In this document: positions 1-10,309 of the stretch, piece by piece | Numbering within the stretch: the stretch's first letter is position 1 | Layout: the number at the start of each line of letters is the position of its first letter | The notes under the pieces: model-generated | The model's database searches: none | Seen by the model: the letters and a program-made list of their open reading frames with translations, nothing else | Told to the model about the DNA's origin: nothing | Source: Corynebacterium pacaense | GTDB taxonomy: Bacteria; Actinomycetota; Actinomycetes; Mycobacteriales; Mycobacteriaceae | Assembly (NCBI RefSeq): GCF_900169525.1 | Contig: NZ_LT821239.1 | Span: forward strand, 1,138,708 to 1,202,707 | Direction of reading: 5' to 3' | Length of the DNA stretch: 64,000 nucleotides | Position numbers and translations under genes: made by a program

Positions 1-2
1 GC

Positions 3-815
3 TACGGCCGTCCGATCGGGCAGGTGCTACTCACAGCCGCCGATGCGGGCAAACGCGATCGCGCACGCAACGCCCAACGTACCATCGACCGCCTCCGCTT
101 CCTGGGTGCGGTACCCATTGTCAATGAGAACGACACCGTTGCCACCACCGGCGTCAATTTCGGCGACAACGATCGATTGGCGGCCCTGGTCGCGCACCTG
201 GTCAGTGCGGATGCCCTCGTTCTGCTCAGTGACGTCGACGGGCTCTTCGACAGGAACCCCAGCGACCCCGGCGCACGCTTCATCTCCGAGGTCCGCGATG
301 GAAACGACCTCAAGGGTGTGATCGCCGGCGACGGCGGAAAGGTGGGCACAGGCGGAATGGCGTCGAAGGTGTCCGCGGCCCGACTCGCCTCCCGCGGAGG
401 TGTGCCGGTGCTGCTGACATCGGCGGCTAACATCGGACCGGCACTCGAGCACGCCGGGGTGGGTACGGTGTTCCACCCGAAGGACAACCGCCTGTCCGCC
501 TGGAAGTTCTGGGCCCTCTACGCGGCTGACACCGCGGGCAAGCTCCGACTCGACGAAGGTGCGGTGCGGGCGGTGACCTCGGCCAGGAAGTCACTGCTGG
601 CGGTGGGAATCACCGAGATCATCGGGGATTTCCAGGCCGGGGAGATCGTGGAGATCCTCGGACCGGAGGGGCAGATCATCGGACGCGGCGAGGTCAACTA
701 CAGCTCCGATGAGCTGCGTCCGATGCTTGGATACCAGACCCAGGACCTGCCGGACGGCATGCAGAAACCGGTGGTTCACGCCGACTATCTGTCCAATTAC
801 GCCAGCAGGGCCTGA
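3..815 (+). CDS. proB: Glutamate 5-kinase, 3' part (5' end outside window)
   Basis: ATP-dependent phosphorylation of L-glutamate, the first step of proline synthesis. The frame is open from the window edge, so the start is missing; 270 residues are visible against about 370 in the family. The amino-acid-kinase core shows [28 protein letters not shown] and [12 protein letters not shown]. The last ~80 residues ([10 protein letters not shown] through the [12 protein letters not shown] region) are the C-terminal PUA domain of bacterial ProB. It is followed, on the same strand, by a 2-hydroxyacid dehydrogenase gene and proA. In C. glutamicum a dehydrogenase gene likewise separates proB and proA. 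The assignment is secure. Confidence 0.97.
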   Translation, partial: YGRPIGQVLLTAADAGKRDRARNAQRTIDRLRFLGAVPIVNENDTVATTGVNFGDNDRLAALVAHLVSADALVLLSDVDGLFDRNPSDPGARFISEVRDGNDLKGVIAGDGGKVGTGGMASKVSAARLASRGGVPVLLTSAANIGPALEHAGVGTVFHPKDNRLSAWKFWALYAADTAGKLRLDEGAVRAVTSARKSLLAVGITEIIGDFQAGEIVEILGPEGQIIGRGEVNYSSDELRPMLGYQTQDLPDGMQKPVVHADYLSNYASRA

Positions 816-875
816 CGGCCCTCCGGAGTCGCCCCGGCTGCTGTCAACACGATCATCCCGGTGTAGGTTGGTTGC

Positions 876-1790
876 ATGAAATTCATCATGTATCCGCACA
901 AATGGACCGAAACCATCGCCGCCATCGAGGCCGCCGGGCACGAGAATGTGGATCGTCTGGATTCCGCGGAGCTGCTGTTCTTCAACGGATCCGCACCGGA
1001 GTTCCCCGATCTGCCGGAGAGTGTGAAGATCGTCCAGACCGCAATGGCGGGCATTGACGCGCTGGTGGACAAGGGCGTGGTCAACACCCGGATTCGCTGG
1101 GCGAACGCCGCCGGGCTCTACTCCGATACCGTCGCCGAATCCACCCTCGGTCTCCTGCTCGCGCAGCTGCACGGACATGTCGCGATCACGCGGGCGAGAT
1201 CCTGGAGCGTCCGCGACCGGGTGGAGCGTTCCGTCGACTGGCTCTACGACCACAAGACGGTGGCCGTGGTCGGCGCCGGGGGCATCGGGACGAGATTGAT
1301 TGAAATGCTCGCGCCCTTCAACGTCAAAACCATAGCGGTGAACAACTCCGGTCATCCCGTTGCGGGGGCGGACGAGACCTTCGCGATGGAGGATGCCGGA
1401 CACATCTGGTCGGAGGCCGACTATTTCGTCCTACTGATGCCCCTGACCGAAAAGACGCGCGGCATGGTCGATTCCGGGATTCTCGCCAGAATGAAACCCA
1501 CCGCCGTTGTGGTCAACGTCGGCCGTGGGCCGCTGGTGGTTACCGAGGACCTCGTGTCCGCGCTCGAGGACGGCACCATCGCCGGTGCCGCCCTCGACGT
1601 CACCGACCCAGAGCCGCTGCCGGACAACCATCCGCTGTGGAACATGGACAACGTGGTGATCACGCCGCACACCGCCAACACCAGTGAGCGGATCCGAGCC
1701 CTGACCGGCGCACTGACGGTGCGAAATATCGAACTCTTCGAGGCGGGGGAGAAGATGTCCACCGAGGTCGACGTGGAGGAGGGCTACTAA
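876..1790 (+). CDS. D-isomer-specific 2-hydroxyacid dehydrogenase family protein
   Basis: 304-residue NAD(P)-dependent oxidoreductase. The Rossmann motif is [16 protein letters not shown]; family catalytic positions are seen in VNVGRGPLV (Arg), [13 protein letters not shown] (Glu) and ITPHTAN (His). It lies between proB and proA, 60 bp after proB and 19 bp before proA. This matches the C. glutamicum locus where an unassigned dehydrogenase (described as unkdh) sits between the two proline genes. The substrate is unknown, and position alone does not prove a role in proline synthesis. The ATG at 876 is chosen because [10 protein letters not shown] begins the conserved N-terminus. Confidence 0.9.
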   Translation: MKFIMYPHKWTETIAAIEAAGHENVDRLDSAELLFFNGSAPEFPDLPESVKIVQTAMAGIDALVDKGVVNTRIRWANAAGLYSDTVAESTLGLLLAQLHGHVAITRARSWSVRDRVERSVDWLYDHKTVAVVGAGGIGTRLIEMLAPFNVKTIAVNNSGHPVAGADETFAMEDAGHIWSEADYFVLLMPLTEKTRGMVDSGILARMKPTAVVVNVGRGPLVVTEDLVSALEDGTIAGAALDVTDPEPLPDNHPLWNMDNVVITPHTANTSERIRALTGALTVRNIELFEAGEKMSTEVDVEEGY

Positions 1791-1809
1791 TTGGCTAGAC
1801 TGGGCAATC

Positions 1810-3108
1810 ATGAGTTCCCAGACGAGTTCCACTGAACAGATCCGAGATCAGGAGCGCGCCGAAGTTCTGGAGAAGGCGCGCACTGCCAAAACAGTCGCAC
1901 CCGAGATCGCCATTCTCGGTTCGGCGCAGAAGAACGAGGTCCTCCTCCGGGCGGCTGACATCCTCATCGAGCGTGCCGGGGAGATCATCGCCGCCAACGC
2001 CTTGGACATCGAGGACGGACGCCGGAACGGGATGGAGGAGTCGCTGATCGACCGTCTCGCGCTGGACCTGTCCCGCATCGAGGGCATCGCCGGCGGTCTC
2101 CGCCAGGTCGCCTCACTCAATGATCCGGTCGGTGAGGTGCTGCGCGGACACGTCATGGACAACGGCATCCAGATGCGCCAGATCCGGGTGCCCCTGGGTG
2201 TGATGGGCATGGTGTACGAGGCCCGCCCCAACGTCACCGTCGATGCCTTCGGTCTCGCCCTGAAGTCGGGCAACGTGGCACTGCTGCGCGGTTCCTCGAC
2301 CGCGGTGCACTCGAACGGGACGCTGGTGTCAATTCTCCAGGATGTGCTCGCCGATGCCGGCCTGCCTCGGGAGGCGGTGCAGCTGCTGCCCTGTCAGACC
2401 AGGGACTCCGTACAGGATCTGATCACCGCCCGCGGTCTCGTCGACGTGGTGATCCCGCGCGGAGGTGCGGGGCTGATCAACGCAGTGGTCACCAACGCGA
2501 CGGTGCCGACCATTGAAACGGGCACCGGAAACTGTCACTTCTACATCGACGCCGACGTCGATCTCGAATCCGCGATCGCCATGCTGCTCAACGGAAAGAC
2601 CCGACGCTGCAGTGTCTGCAACGCCACCGAGACCGCGCTGCTGGACGCGGCGCTTCCAGAAAAGGACAAACTGGTCGTCGTGCAGGCGCTTCAGGCCGCG
2701 GGAGTCACCGTTCACGGGCTTGTCGACGCCCTGGGCGCCTTCGGGGCCACCGATGTTGTGGCGGCCACCGAAACCGACTGGGATTCCGAGTACCTCTCCC
2801 TCGACATCGCGGTCGGCATCGTCGACGGCGTCGATGGTGCGATAGCCCACATCGCCAGATACAGCACCCACCACACCGAGGCGATCGCCACCAGGAACAT
2901 TTTCACCGCGCAGCGCTTCGCTGATCGCGTCGATGCGGCGGCGGTGATGATCAACGCCTCAACGGCCTTCACCGATGGCGAGCAGTTCGGGATGGGCGCC
3001 GAGATCGGTATCTCCACCCAGAAGCTTCACGCCCGCGGCCCGATGGCGCTGCCGGAGCTGACCTCCACGAAATGGATTCTCCAGGGTACCGGCCAGATCC
3101 GCCCCTGA
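1810..3108 (+). CDS. proA: Glutamate-5-semialdehyde dehydrogenase (gamma-glutamyl phosphate reductase)
   Basis: 432 residues, full length for ProA. It reduces gamma-glutamyl phosphate to glutamate-5-semialdehyde with NADPH, the second step of proline synthesis. Conserved stretches: [41 protein letters not shown], the catalytic cysteine region [13 protein letters not shown], and the C-terminal [17 protein letters not shown]. It follows the dehydrogenase gene by 19 bp and is probably co-transcribed with it and proB. Confidence 0.97.
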   Translation: MSSQTSSTEQIRDQERAEVLEKARTAKTVAPEIAILGSAQKNEVLLRAADILIERAGEIIAANALDIEDGRRNGMEESLIDRLALDLSRIEGIAGGLRQVASLNDPVGEVLRGHVMDNGIQMRQIRVPLGVMGMVYEARPNVTVDAFGLALKSGNVALLRGSSTAVHSNGTLVSILQDVLADAGLPREAVQLLPCQTRDSVQDLITARGLVDVVIPRGGAGLINAVVTNATVPTIETGTGNCHFYIDADVDLESAIAMLLNGKTRRCSVCNATETALLDAALPEKDKLVVVQALQAAGVTVHGLVDALGAFGATDVVAATETDWDSEYLSLDIAVGIVDGVDGAIAHIARYSTHHTEAIATRNIFTAQRFADRVDAAAVMINASTAFTDGEQFGMGAEIGISTQKLHARGPMALPELTSTKWILQGTGQIRP

Positions 3109-3154
3109 TTCCGGGGCTGGCGCGACAATTGACAGTCCGATAACTTAATCTCCC

Positions 3155-4123
3155 ATGAGAATGAAAATCGGCGCGGTCATCATCGGCACGTGTACCGCGG
3201 CGGTGGCACTGTTCCTTTCCGCACCCGCGGCGCGGGCCACTGATGCCGCCGCCGTGGCCCCCGCGGAGATCGTGGACCCGTGGAATGACGATTACATCCC
3301 CATCCATCCCGACCGGGACCCCGATCTCTACCGCGCCGTCTTCGATCCGCCCCAACCGGGCGAGTGCCCCGCCGTGGTGGTCATCGCAGCCAGGGGGAGC
3401 GAGCAGAACACCCAGATCCGTCCCACCCGCTACAGCCCCGAAGCGCCCTGGACCTCGAACGGATTCGAGGAGAAGGTGTTCAAGTACCTGTTCAGACAGC
3501 TGGAGGCGGAGCACCTGAGGAGCACAGGTGAATCCCTGATGAAGGATGTCTACGTCATGGGCCTGACCGACAGGGAATACCCCGCCTCCTTCCCACTGCG
3601 CTCCCCGGGCAGTTCGGCGATCGAATTCCCGGTGTCCGTCAGCAGCGGACGCGCGAGCGTCGTCGACGCCGCGGACCGCTTCGAGGATTCCACCGGCTGC
3701 ACACCGAAATACCTGCTGGCCGGATACTCCCAGGGAACCCTCGTTGTCGGGGACCAGGCGCAGGACTTCATCGACCGCGACCAGTACGTGGGAACATTTC
3801 TCTTGGCCAATCCGGCGCAGTACCCCGGTGATCCCTCCATCGTCGGTGCCGAGCCGATCAGTTCCGGGCTCACCTCCTCACTGGGTCTGCCGAGGAACAG
3901 GGACGAACACACGATCAGCTACTGCCGGATCGGGGACATCGTCTGCGACTCCTCGCCGGGACAGTTCCTTGTCGCCGGTTCAACCGCACTGTCCTCCGCC
4001 GTAATTCCGGCACGCAGCAACAGCGGCAGCAGCCACACCCTGTACTTCACCGAGGACGACCGCTACGACAAGGAGGTCCTCGACGCACTTGCGGGGTGGA
4101 TCGTGCAGGCCCGCGAATCCTGA
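3155..4123 (+). CDS. Secreted cutinase-family serine esterase
   Basis: 322 residues. The N-terminus is a Sec signal peptide (MRMKIG, then a hydrophobic core, then APAARATDA with likely cleavage near residue 29), so the protein is exported. The mature part has [12 protein letters not shown], the nucleophile motif [11 protein letters not shown], and [13 protein letters not shown] carrying the catalytic Asp between two family cysteines; a His in SSHTLYF is the likely third catalytic residue. Actinobacterial cutinase-like enzymes hydrolyse lipid or polyester esters; the natural substrate here is unknown. It lies between proA and nadD but is probably its own unit. Confidence 0.9.
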   Translation: MRMKIGAVIIGTCTAAVALFLSAPAARATDAAAVAPAEIVDPWNDDYIPIHPDRDPDLYRAVFDPPQPGECPAVVVIAARGSEQNTQIRPTRYSPEAPWTSNGFEEKVFKYLFRQLEAEHLRSTGESLMKDVYVMGLTDREYPASFPLRSPGSSAIEFPVSVSSGRASVVDAADRFEDSTGCTPKYLLAGYSQGTLVVGDQAQDFIDRDQYVGTFLLANPAQYPGDPSIVGAEPISSGLTSSLGLPRNRDEHTISYCRIGDIVCDSSPGQFLVAGSTALSSAVIPARSNSGSSHTLYFTEDDRYDKEVLDALAGWIVQARES

Positions 4124-4142
4124 ACGGATATACTTCCCATCC

Positions 4143-4775
4143 ATGACACCCACCCGCATCGGAATCATGGGAGGAACCTTCGATCCGATCCATCACGGAC
4201 ACCTGGTCGCAGGTTCCGAGGTTGCCGCACGATTCAGTCTTGATCTGGTGATCTTCGTCCCCACCGGCCAGCCCTGGCAGAAGACCGAAAGGCAGGTCAG
4301 TCCGGCTGAGGACCGCTACCTGATGACGGTGATCGCCACCGCATCGAATCCGCGCTTCACCGTGTCCAGGGTGGACATCGACCGCAGCGGCGACACCTAC
4401 ACCATTGACACGCTCAATGATCTGCGTCGGCAGTTCCCAGAGGCGGAGCTGTTCTTCATCACCGGCGCCGATGCGCTGGCCCGGATCGTCACCTGGCGTG
4501 ACTGGGAAAAGATGTTCGAGTTGGCGCACTTCGTCGGCGTCACCCGCCCCGGATACGAGCTTGACGGCGATATCATTCCGCAGATTCACAAGGACCGGGT
4601 GTCGCTGGTGGAGATCCCCGCGATGGCGATCTCCTCGACGGACTGCCGCGCACGTGCGGAGGAGGGGCGTCCGGTCTGGTACCTGGTGCCCGACGGGGTC
4701 GTGCAGTACATCGCCAAACGGCAGATGTACCGACCGGGTGGAGCGGATGGGTCGATGGATCCCACCGGATACTGA
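4143..4775 (+). CDS. nadD: Nicotinate-nucleotide adenylyltransferase
   Basis: Adenylates nicotinate mononucleotide to deamido-NAD in NAD synthesis. 210 residues from the ATG at 4143, chosen because [20 protein letters not shown] carries the nucleotidyltransferase signature [11 protein letters not shown] at the expected position; an open frame continues upstream but without family similarity. The C-terminal [20 protein letters not shown] region is the usual ISSTxIR-type motif. nadD–rsfS–phosphatase–degV is the same order as in mycobacteria and C. glutamicum. Confidence 0.96.
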   Translation: MTPTRIGIMGGTFDPIHHGHLVAGSEVAARFSLDLVIFVPTGQPWQKTERQVSPAEDRYLMTVIATASNPRFTVSRVDIDRSGDTYTIDTLNDLRRQFPEAELFFITGADALARIVTWRDWEKMFELAHFVGVTRPGYELDGDIIPQIHKDRVSLVEIPAMAISSTDCRARAEEGRPVWYLVPDGVVQYIAKRQMYRPGGADGSMDPTGY

Positions 4776-4941
4776 TCTTCCCGGTGCAGTGCCCGTGTTC
4801 CGCCTAAAAGTAGGTGATTGAGGGTGCTTCATGGAAAACTGGGAAGGGTTGGCAACGGCGACGAGTGCCGGTTGCCGGTTTCCCGCGGAAACGGAGTAGG
4901 TTTTCGTGGGGGACCTCCCCAGAGCAGTGTTAAGGAATTTT

Positions 4942-5415
4942 GTGTCTGCAAACAATGAAGCTATCCGCCAGGCCACGATCGCGGCCAGGGCAGCGGATGA
5001 GAAGAACGCCGAGGACATCGCCGTTCTGGATGTGTCCGAGATGCTCGCCATCACCGAGATCTTCGTCCTGGCCTCCGCCGACAATGAGCGTCAGGTGTCC
5101 GCGATTGTCGAGGAGATCGAGGCCGACATGACCGATGCGGGCCTGGAACCCAAGCGCCGTGAGGGAAACCGCGAGAACCGCTGGGTGCTGCTGGACTACG
5201 GATTGATCGTGGTGCATGTGCAGCGGCGGAGTGAGCGTGAATTCTACGGACTCGACCGCCTCTACCGCGACTGTGCGCTCATCGATGTCGAGGGCATCGA
5301 AACCATGCAGCGCCCCGAGTCCTGGTCCGATGAGGTGGATATCCGCACCCTTGATTCCATCGATGATCTACCGCCGGTCCCCGCAGAGTACGAGCCTGAT
5401 TTCGAAGAGCAGTAA
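4942..5415 (+). CDS. rsfS: Ribosomal silencing factor RsfS
   Basis: 157 residues, RsfS/Iojap (YbeB) family: binds ribosomal protein uL14 on the 50S subunit and blocks 30S joining in stationary phase or starvation. Recognisable core: DIAVLDVSEMLAITEIFVLA, ENRWVLLDYGLIVVHV, REFYGLDRLYRDC. The GTG at 4942 is chosen because AAGGA lies five bases upstream and family similarity starts just after; a GTG at 4906 would add 12 unrelated residues. The acidic C-terminal tail ends 10 bp before the next gene. Confidence 0.93.
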   Translation: MSANNEAIRQATIAARAADEKNAEDIAVLDVSEMLAITEIFVLASADNERQVSAIVEEIEADMTDAGLEPKRREGNRENRWVLLDYGLIVVHVQRRSEREFYGLDRLYRDCALIDVEGIETMQRPESWSDEVDIRTLDSIDDLPPVPAEYEPDFEEQ

Positions 5416-5425
5416 AGAAGGACCA

Positions 5426-6136
5426 ATGACCCGACGTTTGATTCTGCTCCGGCACGGGCAGACTGACTACAATGCGACCTCACGGATGCAGGGCCAGCTC
5501 GACACCGGCCTGTCCGAACTCGGCCGGAGGCAGGCCGAAGAATCCGCGAAAGTTCTGGCGAACCAGAACATCACGCACGTATTCAGTTCGGATCTGTCGC
5601 GGGCTCGCGACACGGCTCAGGCCGTGGCCAGGCTTATCGACGCCGAGGTTGTCACGGATCCGCGTCTGCGGGAGACCCACCTGGGTGAGTGGCAGTCGAA
5701 GACCCACCGGGAGATCGACACCACCTTCCCCGGGGCGCGCGCGCTGTGGCGCCACGACCCCCAGTGGTCCCCGCCGGGAGGGGAATCCAGGGTGGAGGTG
5801 GCGCGCCGGGCCAGGCAGTTCGTCGATGAGCAGATGATCGGACTGGAGGACTGGGACAACTCCACGGTGCTCATCGTCGCCCACGGTGGGACCATCAATG
5901 CCCTGACCTCGAACCTGTTGGCTCTCTCCTTTGATCAGTACCCCATGTTCTCCGGGCTGGGGAACACCTCCTGGGCGCAGCTGACCGCCCGCCCACGCTA
6001 CTACCCCGGTAGCGAGAACCCCGAGGACGATCTGAAGAATACCGCCGTGACCATGGCAGGTCCGATGTTCAACCCTTCCAATGTTGATGATGCCCAGTGG
6101 TACCTCGACGGCTGGAATATCAGCGTAACAAGCTAG
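5426..6136 (+). CDS. gpgP: Histidine-phosphatase family protein, probable glucosyl-3-phosphoglycerate phosphatase
   Basis: 236 residues with the phosphohistidine motif LLRHGQTDYN (His10) and the second catalytic His in LIVAHGGTINAL. It was long annotated as phosphoglycerate mutase. In mycobacteria the gene at this exact position (nadD–rsfS–X–degV) is GpgP, which dephosphorylates glucosyl-3-phosphoglycerate during methylglucose-lipopolysaccharide precursor synthesis. The substrate here is inferred from synteny. The start at ATG 5426 follows GAAGGA. It is 15 bp from degV, so probably one operon. Confidence 0.8.
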   Translation: MTRRLILLRHGQTDYNATSRMQGQLDTGLSELGRRQAEESAKVLANQNITHVFSSDLSRARDTAQAVARLIDAEVVTDPRLRETHLGEWQSKTHREIDTTFPGARALWRHDPQWSPPGGESRVEVARRARQFVDEQMIGLEDWDNSTVLIVAHGGTINALTSNLLALSFDQYPMFSGLGNTSWAQLTARPRYYPGSENPEDDLKNTAVTMAGPMFNPSNVDDAQWYLDGWNISVTS

Positions 6137-6151
6137 TTCCAGGAGGACACA

Positions 6152-6976
6152 GTGGCTGTTCGCATTATCACCGATTCATCGGCGTGCCTACCTGAAGAGG
6201 TGGCCGATGAACTCGACATCACCGTGATCAACCTCCACCTGATGCACAACGGGGAGGAGCGCTCCACCTCGGGGCTGTCCTCCCTGGAGCTCGCGGCCGC
6301 CTATGCCCGCCAGCTGGAGCGCGGTGGTGACGCCGGGGTCCTCGCGCTGCACATCTCCAAGGAACTGTCCTCGACCTGGTCCTCCGCGGTGACCGCCTCC
6401 GCCGTCTTCGAGGACGGTGCCGTCAGAGTGGTTGACACCGGATCTCTGGGAATGGCGGTGGGTGCGGCCGCCATGGCGGCCGCGAAACTGGCGAAGGAGG
6501 GCGCCTCCCTGGAGGAGTGCTACGACATTGCCGTCGATACGCTCCAACGTTCGGAGACGTGGATCTACCTGCACCGCATCGATGAAATCCGACGCTCGGG
6601 GCGGATCTCGGCGGCCACGGCGGTGGTGTCCGCGGCGCTGGCTAACCGGCCGATCATGCGCGTTCACGATGGCAGGGTGGAGTTGGCGGCGAAGACGAGA
6701 ACGCAGTCGAAGGCCTTCGCCAAACTTGTGGAACTGGCGCAGATTAGGGCCCACGGTGAGCCGGTGTTCGTGGCCATCGCGCAGAACGAAGCGAGAGAGG
6801 CCGCGAAATCCCTGCAGCAGCTGCTGGAGGATTCGCTTCCCGAGGGGTCCAGTTTCATGGCCGTCGATGTCGATCCGACGCTGTCGGTGCATTCAGGTCC
6901 CGGTGCCATAGCGGTCTCCGCGGTCTTCTCCTCGCCCGCCGATGATTCATCCACAGGCAGGCCCACGGGAAAGTAG
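6152..6976 (+). CDS. DegV family fatty-acid-binding protein
   Basis: 274 residues. DegV/FakB-type fold: starts VRIITDSSACLP (first ligand loop) and shows HISKELSSTWSSA, VVDTGSLGMAVG and YLHRIDEIRRSGRIS, the canonical fatty-acid-pocket elements. Family members deliver bound fatty acids to a kinase or act in lipid handling; no FakA partner is visible in the window. GTG start at 6152 with AGGAGG five bases upstream. Confidence 0.9.
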   Translation: MAVRIITDSSACLPEEVADELDITVINLHLMHNGEERSTSGLSSLELAAAYARQLERGGDAGVLALHISKELSSTWSSAVTASAVFEDGAVRVVDTGSLGMAVGAAAMAAAKLAKEGASLEECYDIAVDTLQRSETWIYLHRIDEIRRSGRISAATAVVSAALANRPIMRVHDGRVELAAKTRTQSKAFAKLVELAQIRAHGEPVFVAIAQNEAREAAKSLQQLLEDSLPEGSSFMAVDVDPTLSVHSGPGAIAVSAVFSSPADDSSTGRPTGK

Positions 6977-7040
6977 TTGTCCACAGGGTGCGCGATACCC
7001 TGCTTGGCGTGGTGCCTCCGCAGGCCTAGCGTCTGCAGAC

Positions 7041-7673
7041 ATGAAAGACATCTCCTCCCGCATCGCCGAGTTGACCCGTCCCACGGGGACCGAGGACCTG
7101 CTCAACGTGAGCTATCCCGAGCCCCGTCTGAGAATCGGTGTCAAGCATGCCGTGATTACCGCGGCGGCGGTTGCGGCGCTGGCGCTGGGGTGGTTCCTGC
7201 TGAGGCAGGACACGGAGCCGGTGGCCGCGTCGGCCCTGGTCGCGGTCGCCCCCGAAACGGAGATCGTGGTATCCGTGGTCGGTCATGTGGAGAAACAGGG
7301 CGTTGTCACCCTCCCTGCTGATGCCAGGATCGCTGATGCACTCACCGCAGCGGGTGCCCTCCCCGACGCGGATCTGGCCTCGGTCAACCTCGCCCAGAAA
7401 CTCGGTGACGGCCAGCAGATCGCGGTGTCGAGGGTGGGCGAGGCCGACGGGCAGGGCGCAGGCCCCGCTGCCACCGACCCCGGGTTGCTCTCACTCAACG
7501 GCGCCGATTCGACACAGCTGCAGTCCCTGCCCGGGGTGGGGGAGAAGACCGCGGCCGCGATCATTGCGCACCGCGACAGCATCGGGGGATTCACCTCGGT
7601 GGAACAGCTTATGGAGGTCAAGGGGATCGGACCCGCGAAGTTCGCTGAGATCTCACCGCAGGTGGCGCCGTGA
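7041..7673 (+). CDS. comEA: ComEA-like helix-hairpin-helix DNA-binding membrane protein
   Basis: 210 residues: a short cytoplasmic N-terminus, one membrane segment at about residues 36–57 (AVITAAAVAALALGWFLL), a SLBB-type region (TEIVVSVVGHVEKQGVV), and a C-terminal double helix-hairpin-helix (LQSLPGVGEKTAAAIIAHR; VKGIGPAKFAEI). The family binds incoming DNA at the cell surface in transformation. The stop overlaps the comEC start by four bases (GTGA), implying translational coupling. The ATG at 7041 is preferred over upstream starts that lie in the degV 3' end. Confidence 0.9.
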   Translation: MKDISSRIAELTRPTGTEDLLNVSYPEPRLRIGVKHAVITAAAVAALALGWFLLRQDTEPVAASALVAVAPETEIVVSVVGHVEKQGVVTLPADARIADALTAAGALPDADLASVNLAQKLGDGQQIAVSRVGEADGQGAGPAATDPGLLSLNGADSTQLQSLPGVGEKTAAAIIAHRDSIGGFTSVEQLMEVKGIGPAKFAEISPQVAP

Positions 7674-9316
7674 GGGAACTGCGACTCGTGCCCACGGCGC
7701 TGCTGACCTGGGCGGTGGTGCTCTCGGTTGTGCTGAGCCGTTCGTGGATGATCGCCACCCTTGTGATCCTGGGGGCCGTCCTGGTCTGCGCGCTGCTGGG
7801 GCAGTGGGGGCAGGCCCTGGTCGCCACCTCCATCCCGCTGTGCGCCGGGGCGATCGCCTACGCGCGGGTACGGATGGCCGCCACCACTCTGGAGGGCGAA
7901 CTGGTGGGCAGCGTCGGCTCGGTGCGCCGACTCGATGGCGGACTGTCCATCCTCCAGCTTGAGCTTCCGGGTTATCCGGTTCCGGTTCCGCTCATGCTCA
8001 GGGGTGGCCACGAGGTTGCGCCGGGCTCGGTGATCGCGGTGGCGGGAAGGATCAGCCCCAGTGAGCGACCCGGGGTCGGGGAATGGATCCTCAATGCCAG
8101 CTCGGTCGAGCATCTGCAGGATCCCTCCGGGGCCGCGGCCTGGAGCAATCATGTTCGTGACAGCTTCCTGACCACGGTCAGGCAGCATGTCGGGGAATCC
8201 TCGCAGGGGCTGGTCCCCGGGATGGTGCTCGGTGACACCCGGCTGCAGAGTACCGCGGACGCCCAGATGTACGTGGATACGGGGCTATCCCATCTTAGTG
8301 CCGTGAGCGGGGCGAACGTTGCCATCGTGACCGCCTCCGTCATGGTTGTGCTCAGCCTGCTCACCCTCGGGCCCCGGGTGCAGATCGGCGGGGCCTGCCT
8401 GGCACTGGTCGTCTTCGTGGCTCTGGTGGGCACCGAGCCAAGTGTCCTGCGGGCGTCGGTGACCGGGATGGTGGGTTTGCTGGCGGTGCTCAATTCAACG
8501 CGCATGGAGCCGATTCACGGACTGGGTCTTGCCGTGATCGCCCTGCTGTTCTGGGATACGGATCTCGCCGTGCACTACGGCTTCGCCCTGTCGGTCGCAG
8601 CGACGGCCGGCATCGTCGCCCTCCACCCGCTGCTCTACCGGGCGTTGGCGCGGACCGGGCTGCCGGACATCCTGGTCAGGGCCCTGGCCGTGGCGGTGGC
8701 GGCGGATGTGGTGACACTGCCCCTGGTGGCCATGATGGCGGGGAGGATTCCCCTGGTCTCCGTGCTGGCCAATGTGTTGGCCGCACCCGCGGTGCCCCCG
8801 GTGACCCTGCTTGGTCTGTTCGCGGCGCTGCTGACACTGCTTCCCGGTTCCCTCGAGGTGGTGCCCCTGAGCATCCTCGAACCCTTCACATGGTGGATCC
8901 ACCAGGTGGCATCTCGGTGCAGTACCCTTCCGGGGGCCTCTCTGGAGATTCCATCCGGGTGGACCGGCCCGGTCTGGGTGGTGGTGGGGTGCGCGTGGCT
9001 GGTGCTCGCCATCCACTACGGCCACGCACGGTGGGTCGTCGCAGTGGCGCTCATGGGGGCGGTGGTTTCCTGGAATCAGACCCGACTGCCCCCGGTGGTC
9101 GATCCCTCGGAGTTGAACCACGTGGTGGTGGACACCGTCGAGGAGGCGGTGGACGTGGGGACGGGTGTGGAGCTGATCGTCGTCCGGGAGGGTGGGACCG
9201 CCGCGGATCGGCCGACGGTGACCAGAGCGGGCATCCCGGTGCTTTTTCCCAACCGTGACGGCCCGGTCACGCTGCACACCGACGGAACACAGCACGCCGC
9301 GGACAGGCGATTCTAG
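7670..9316 (+). CDS. comEC: ComEC/Rec2-like competence channel protein
   Basis: 548 residues, mostly hydrophobic with many membrane segments. The competence-domain signature is clear: SSQGLVPGMVLGDT, YVDTGLSHLSAVSGANVAIV and HYGFALSVAATAGI. Family members form the inner-membrane channel for single-stranded DNA. The protein ends soon after the membrane domain, so the C-terminal metallo-beta-lactamase-like domain of long ComEC proteins appears to be absent; the short tail after residue ~480 has no HxHxDH motif. GTG start overlapping comEA. Confidence 0.9.
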   Translation: MRELRLVPTALLTWAVVLSVVLSRSWMIATLVILGAVLVCALLGQWGQALVATSIPLCAGAIAYARVRMAATTLEGELVGSVGSVRRLDGGLSILQLELPGYPVPVPLMLRGGHEVAPGSVIAVAGRISPSERPGVGEWILNASSVEHLQDPSGAAAWSNHVRDSFLTTVRQHVGESSQGLVPGMVLGDTRLQSTADAQMYVDTGLSHLSAVSGANVAIVTASVMVVLSLLTLGPRVQIGGACLALVVFVALVGTEPSVLRASVTGMVGLLAVLNSTRMEPIHGLGLAVIALLFWDTDLAVHYGFALSVAATAGIVALHPLLYRALARTGLPDILVRALAVAVAADVVTLPLVAMMAGRIPLVSVLANVLAAPAVPPVTLLGLFAALLTLLPGSLEVVPLSILEPFTWWIHQVASRCSTLPGASLEIPSGWTGPVWVVVGCAWLVLAIHYGHARWVVAVALMGAVVSWNQTRLPPVVDPSELNHVVVDTVEEAVDVGTGVELIVVREGGTAADRPTVTRAGIPVLFPNRDGPVTLHTDGTQHAADRRF

Positions 9317-9329
9317 GCGATGTGGCACG

Positions 9330-10298
9330 ATGGGATCCGTGTCTATTTCTCCCGTACATCTCATCCTCGGCGAGGATCCCTTTCTCGCCGACCGTGCACG
9401 TCAGGGCGTCATCGCGGAGATCAGGGGGCAGAGCACCGATGGGGCCTCGCTGCCGGTGACGGAGATGCGGGCCGGCGACGTGCAGTCGGGGGAACTCGCG
9501 GAGCTGCTCTCGCCCTCGCTCTTCGGAGAGGACCGTGTCGTTGTGCTCACCAACATGGACGAGGCGGGGGCGGAACCGGCTGATCTCGTGCTCAGGGCCG
9601 CACTCGATCCGGCGCCCGGGATTTACATGGTGATCATCCATTCCGGCAAGGGCCGCACCAAGGCGATGGTTCCCAAACTCAGCAAGATTGCCAGCGTGCA
9701 GCGCGCGGACAAGCTGAAGGAGCGCGAGCGGCCGGCGTGGGTGCAGCAGGAGTTCCGGAGTCAGGGTGTCAAGGTAACCCCGGACGTGGTCCATGCCCTG
9801 CTCGAGGGGGTGGGCTCGGATCTGAGGGAGTTGGCCTCGGCTGTCAGTCAGCTGGTGGCCGATACCGGAGGTGACGTCACCGTTGAGAAGGTGCGCGCCT
9901 ATTACGTCGGTGTCGCCGAGGTTTCCGGTTTCGACATCGCCGATCTCGCCTGTGCCGGGCAGGTTTCCAAGGCCGTGGCAAGTACCCGGAGAGCCCTGCA
10001 GCTGGGCATCGGGCCCGTTTCGCTGGCTGCGGCGCTGAGCATGAAGGTGGGGCAGATAGCGCGCCTCTACTCCACCCGCGGCCGAATCGACTCCGGTTCG
10101 CTCGCACGAGAACTCGGGATGGCACCGTTCATTGTGGAAAAGGTTGCCAAGCAGGCGCGCACCTGGTCGGGGGAGGCCGTCAGCGACGCGGTGATCCTGA
10201 TGGCGGATCTGGATGCCGCGGTGAAGGGACAATCGGGCGACATCGAGTTCGCCATCGAATCCGCGGTGCGGAAGGTGGCGGAGCTGGCGCGCAGGTAG
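9330..10298 (+). CDS. holA: DNA polymerase III subunit delta
   Basis: 322 residues; clamp-loader delta subunit, which opens the beta clamp. Recognisable HolA features: SPVHLILGEDPFLADRA at the N-terminus, LSPSLFGEDRVVVLTNMDEAG, LLEGVGSDLRELASAVSQL, and FDIADLACAGQVSKAV. The start could be ATG 9330 or GTG 9339 three codons later; neither has a strong Shine-Dalgarno. Order comEA–comEC–holA with rpsT convergent downstream is typical of Actinobacteria. Confidence 0.93.
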   Translation: MGSVSISPVHLILGEDPFLADRARQGVIAEIRGQSTDGASLPVTEMRAGDVQSGELAELLSPSLFGEDRVVVLTNMDEAGAEPADLVLRAALDPAPGIYMVIIHSGKGRTKAMVPKLSKIASVQRADKLKERERPAWVQQEFRSQGVKVTPDVVHALLEGVGSDLRELASAVSQLVADTGGDVTVEKVRAYYVGVAEVSGFDIADLACAGQVSKAVASTRRALQLGIGPVSLAAALSMKVGQIARLYSTRGRIDSGSLARELGMAPFIVEKVAKQARTWSGEAVSDAVILMADLDAAVKGQSGDIEFAIESAVRKVAELARR

Positions 10299-10309
10299 AC
10301 TCTTCATCC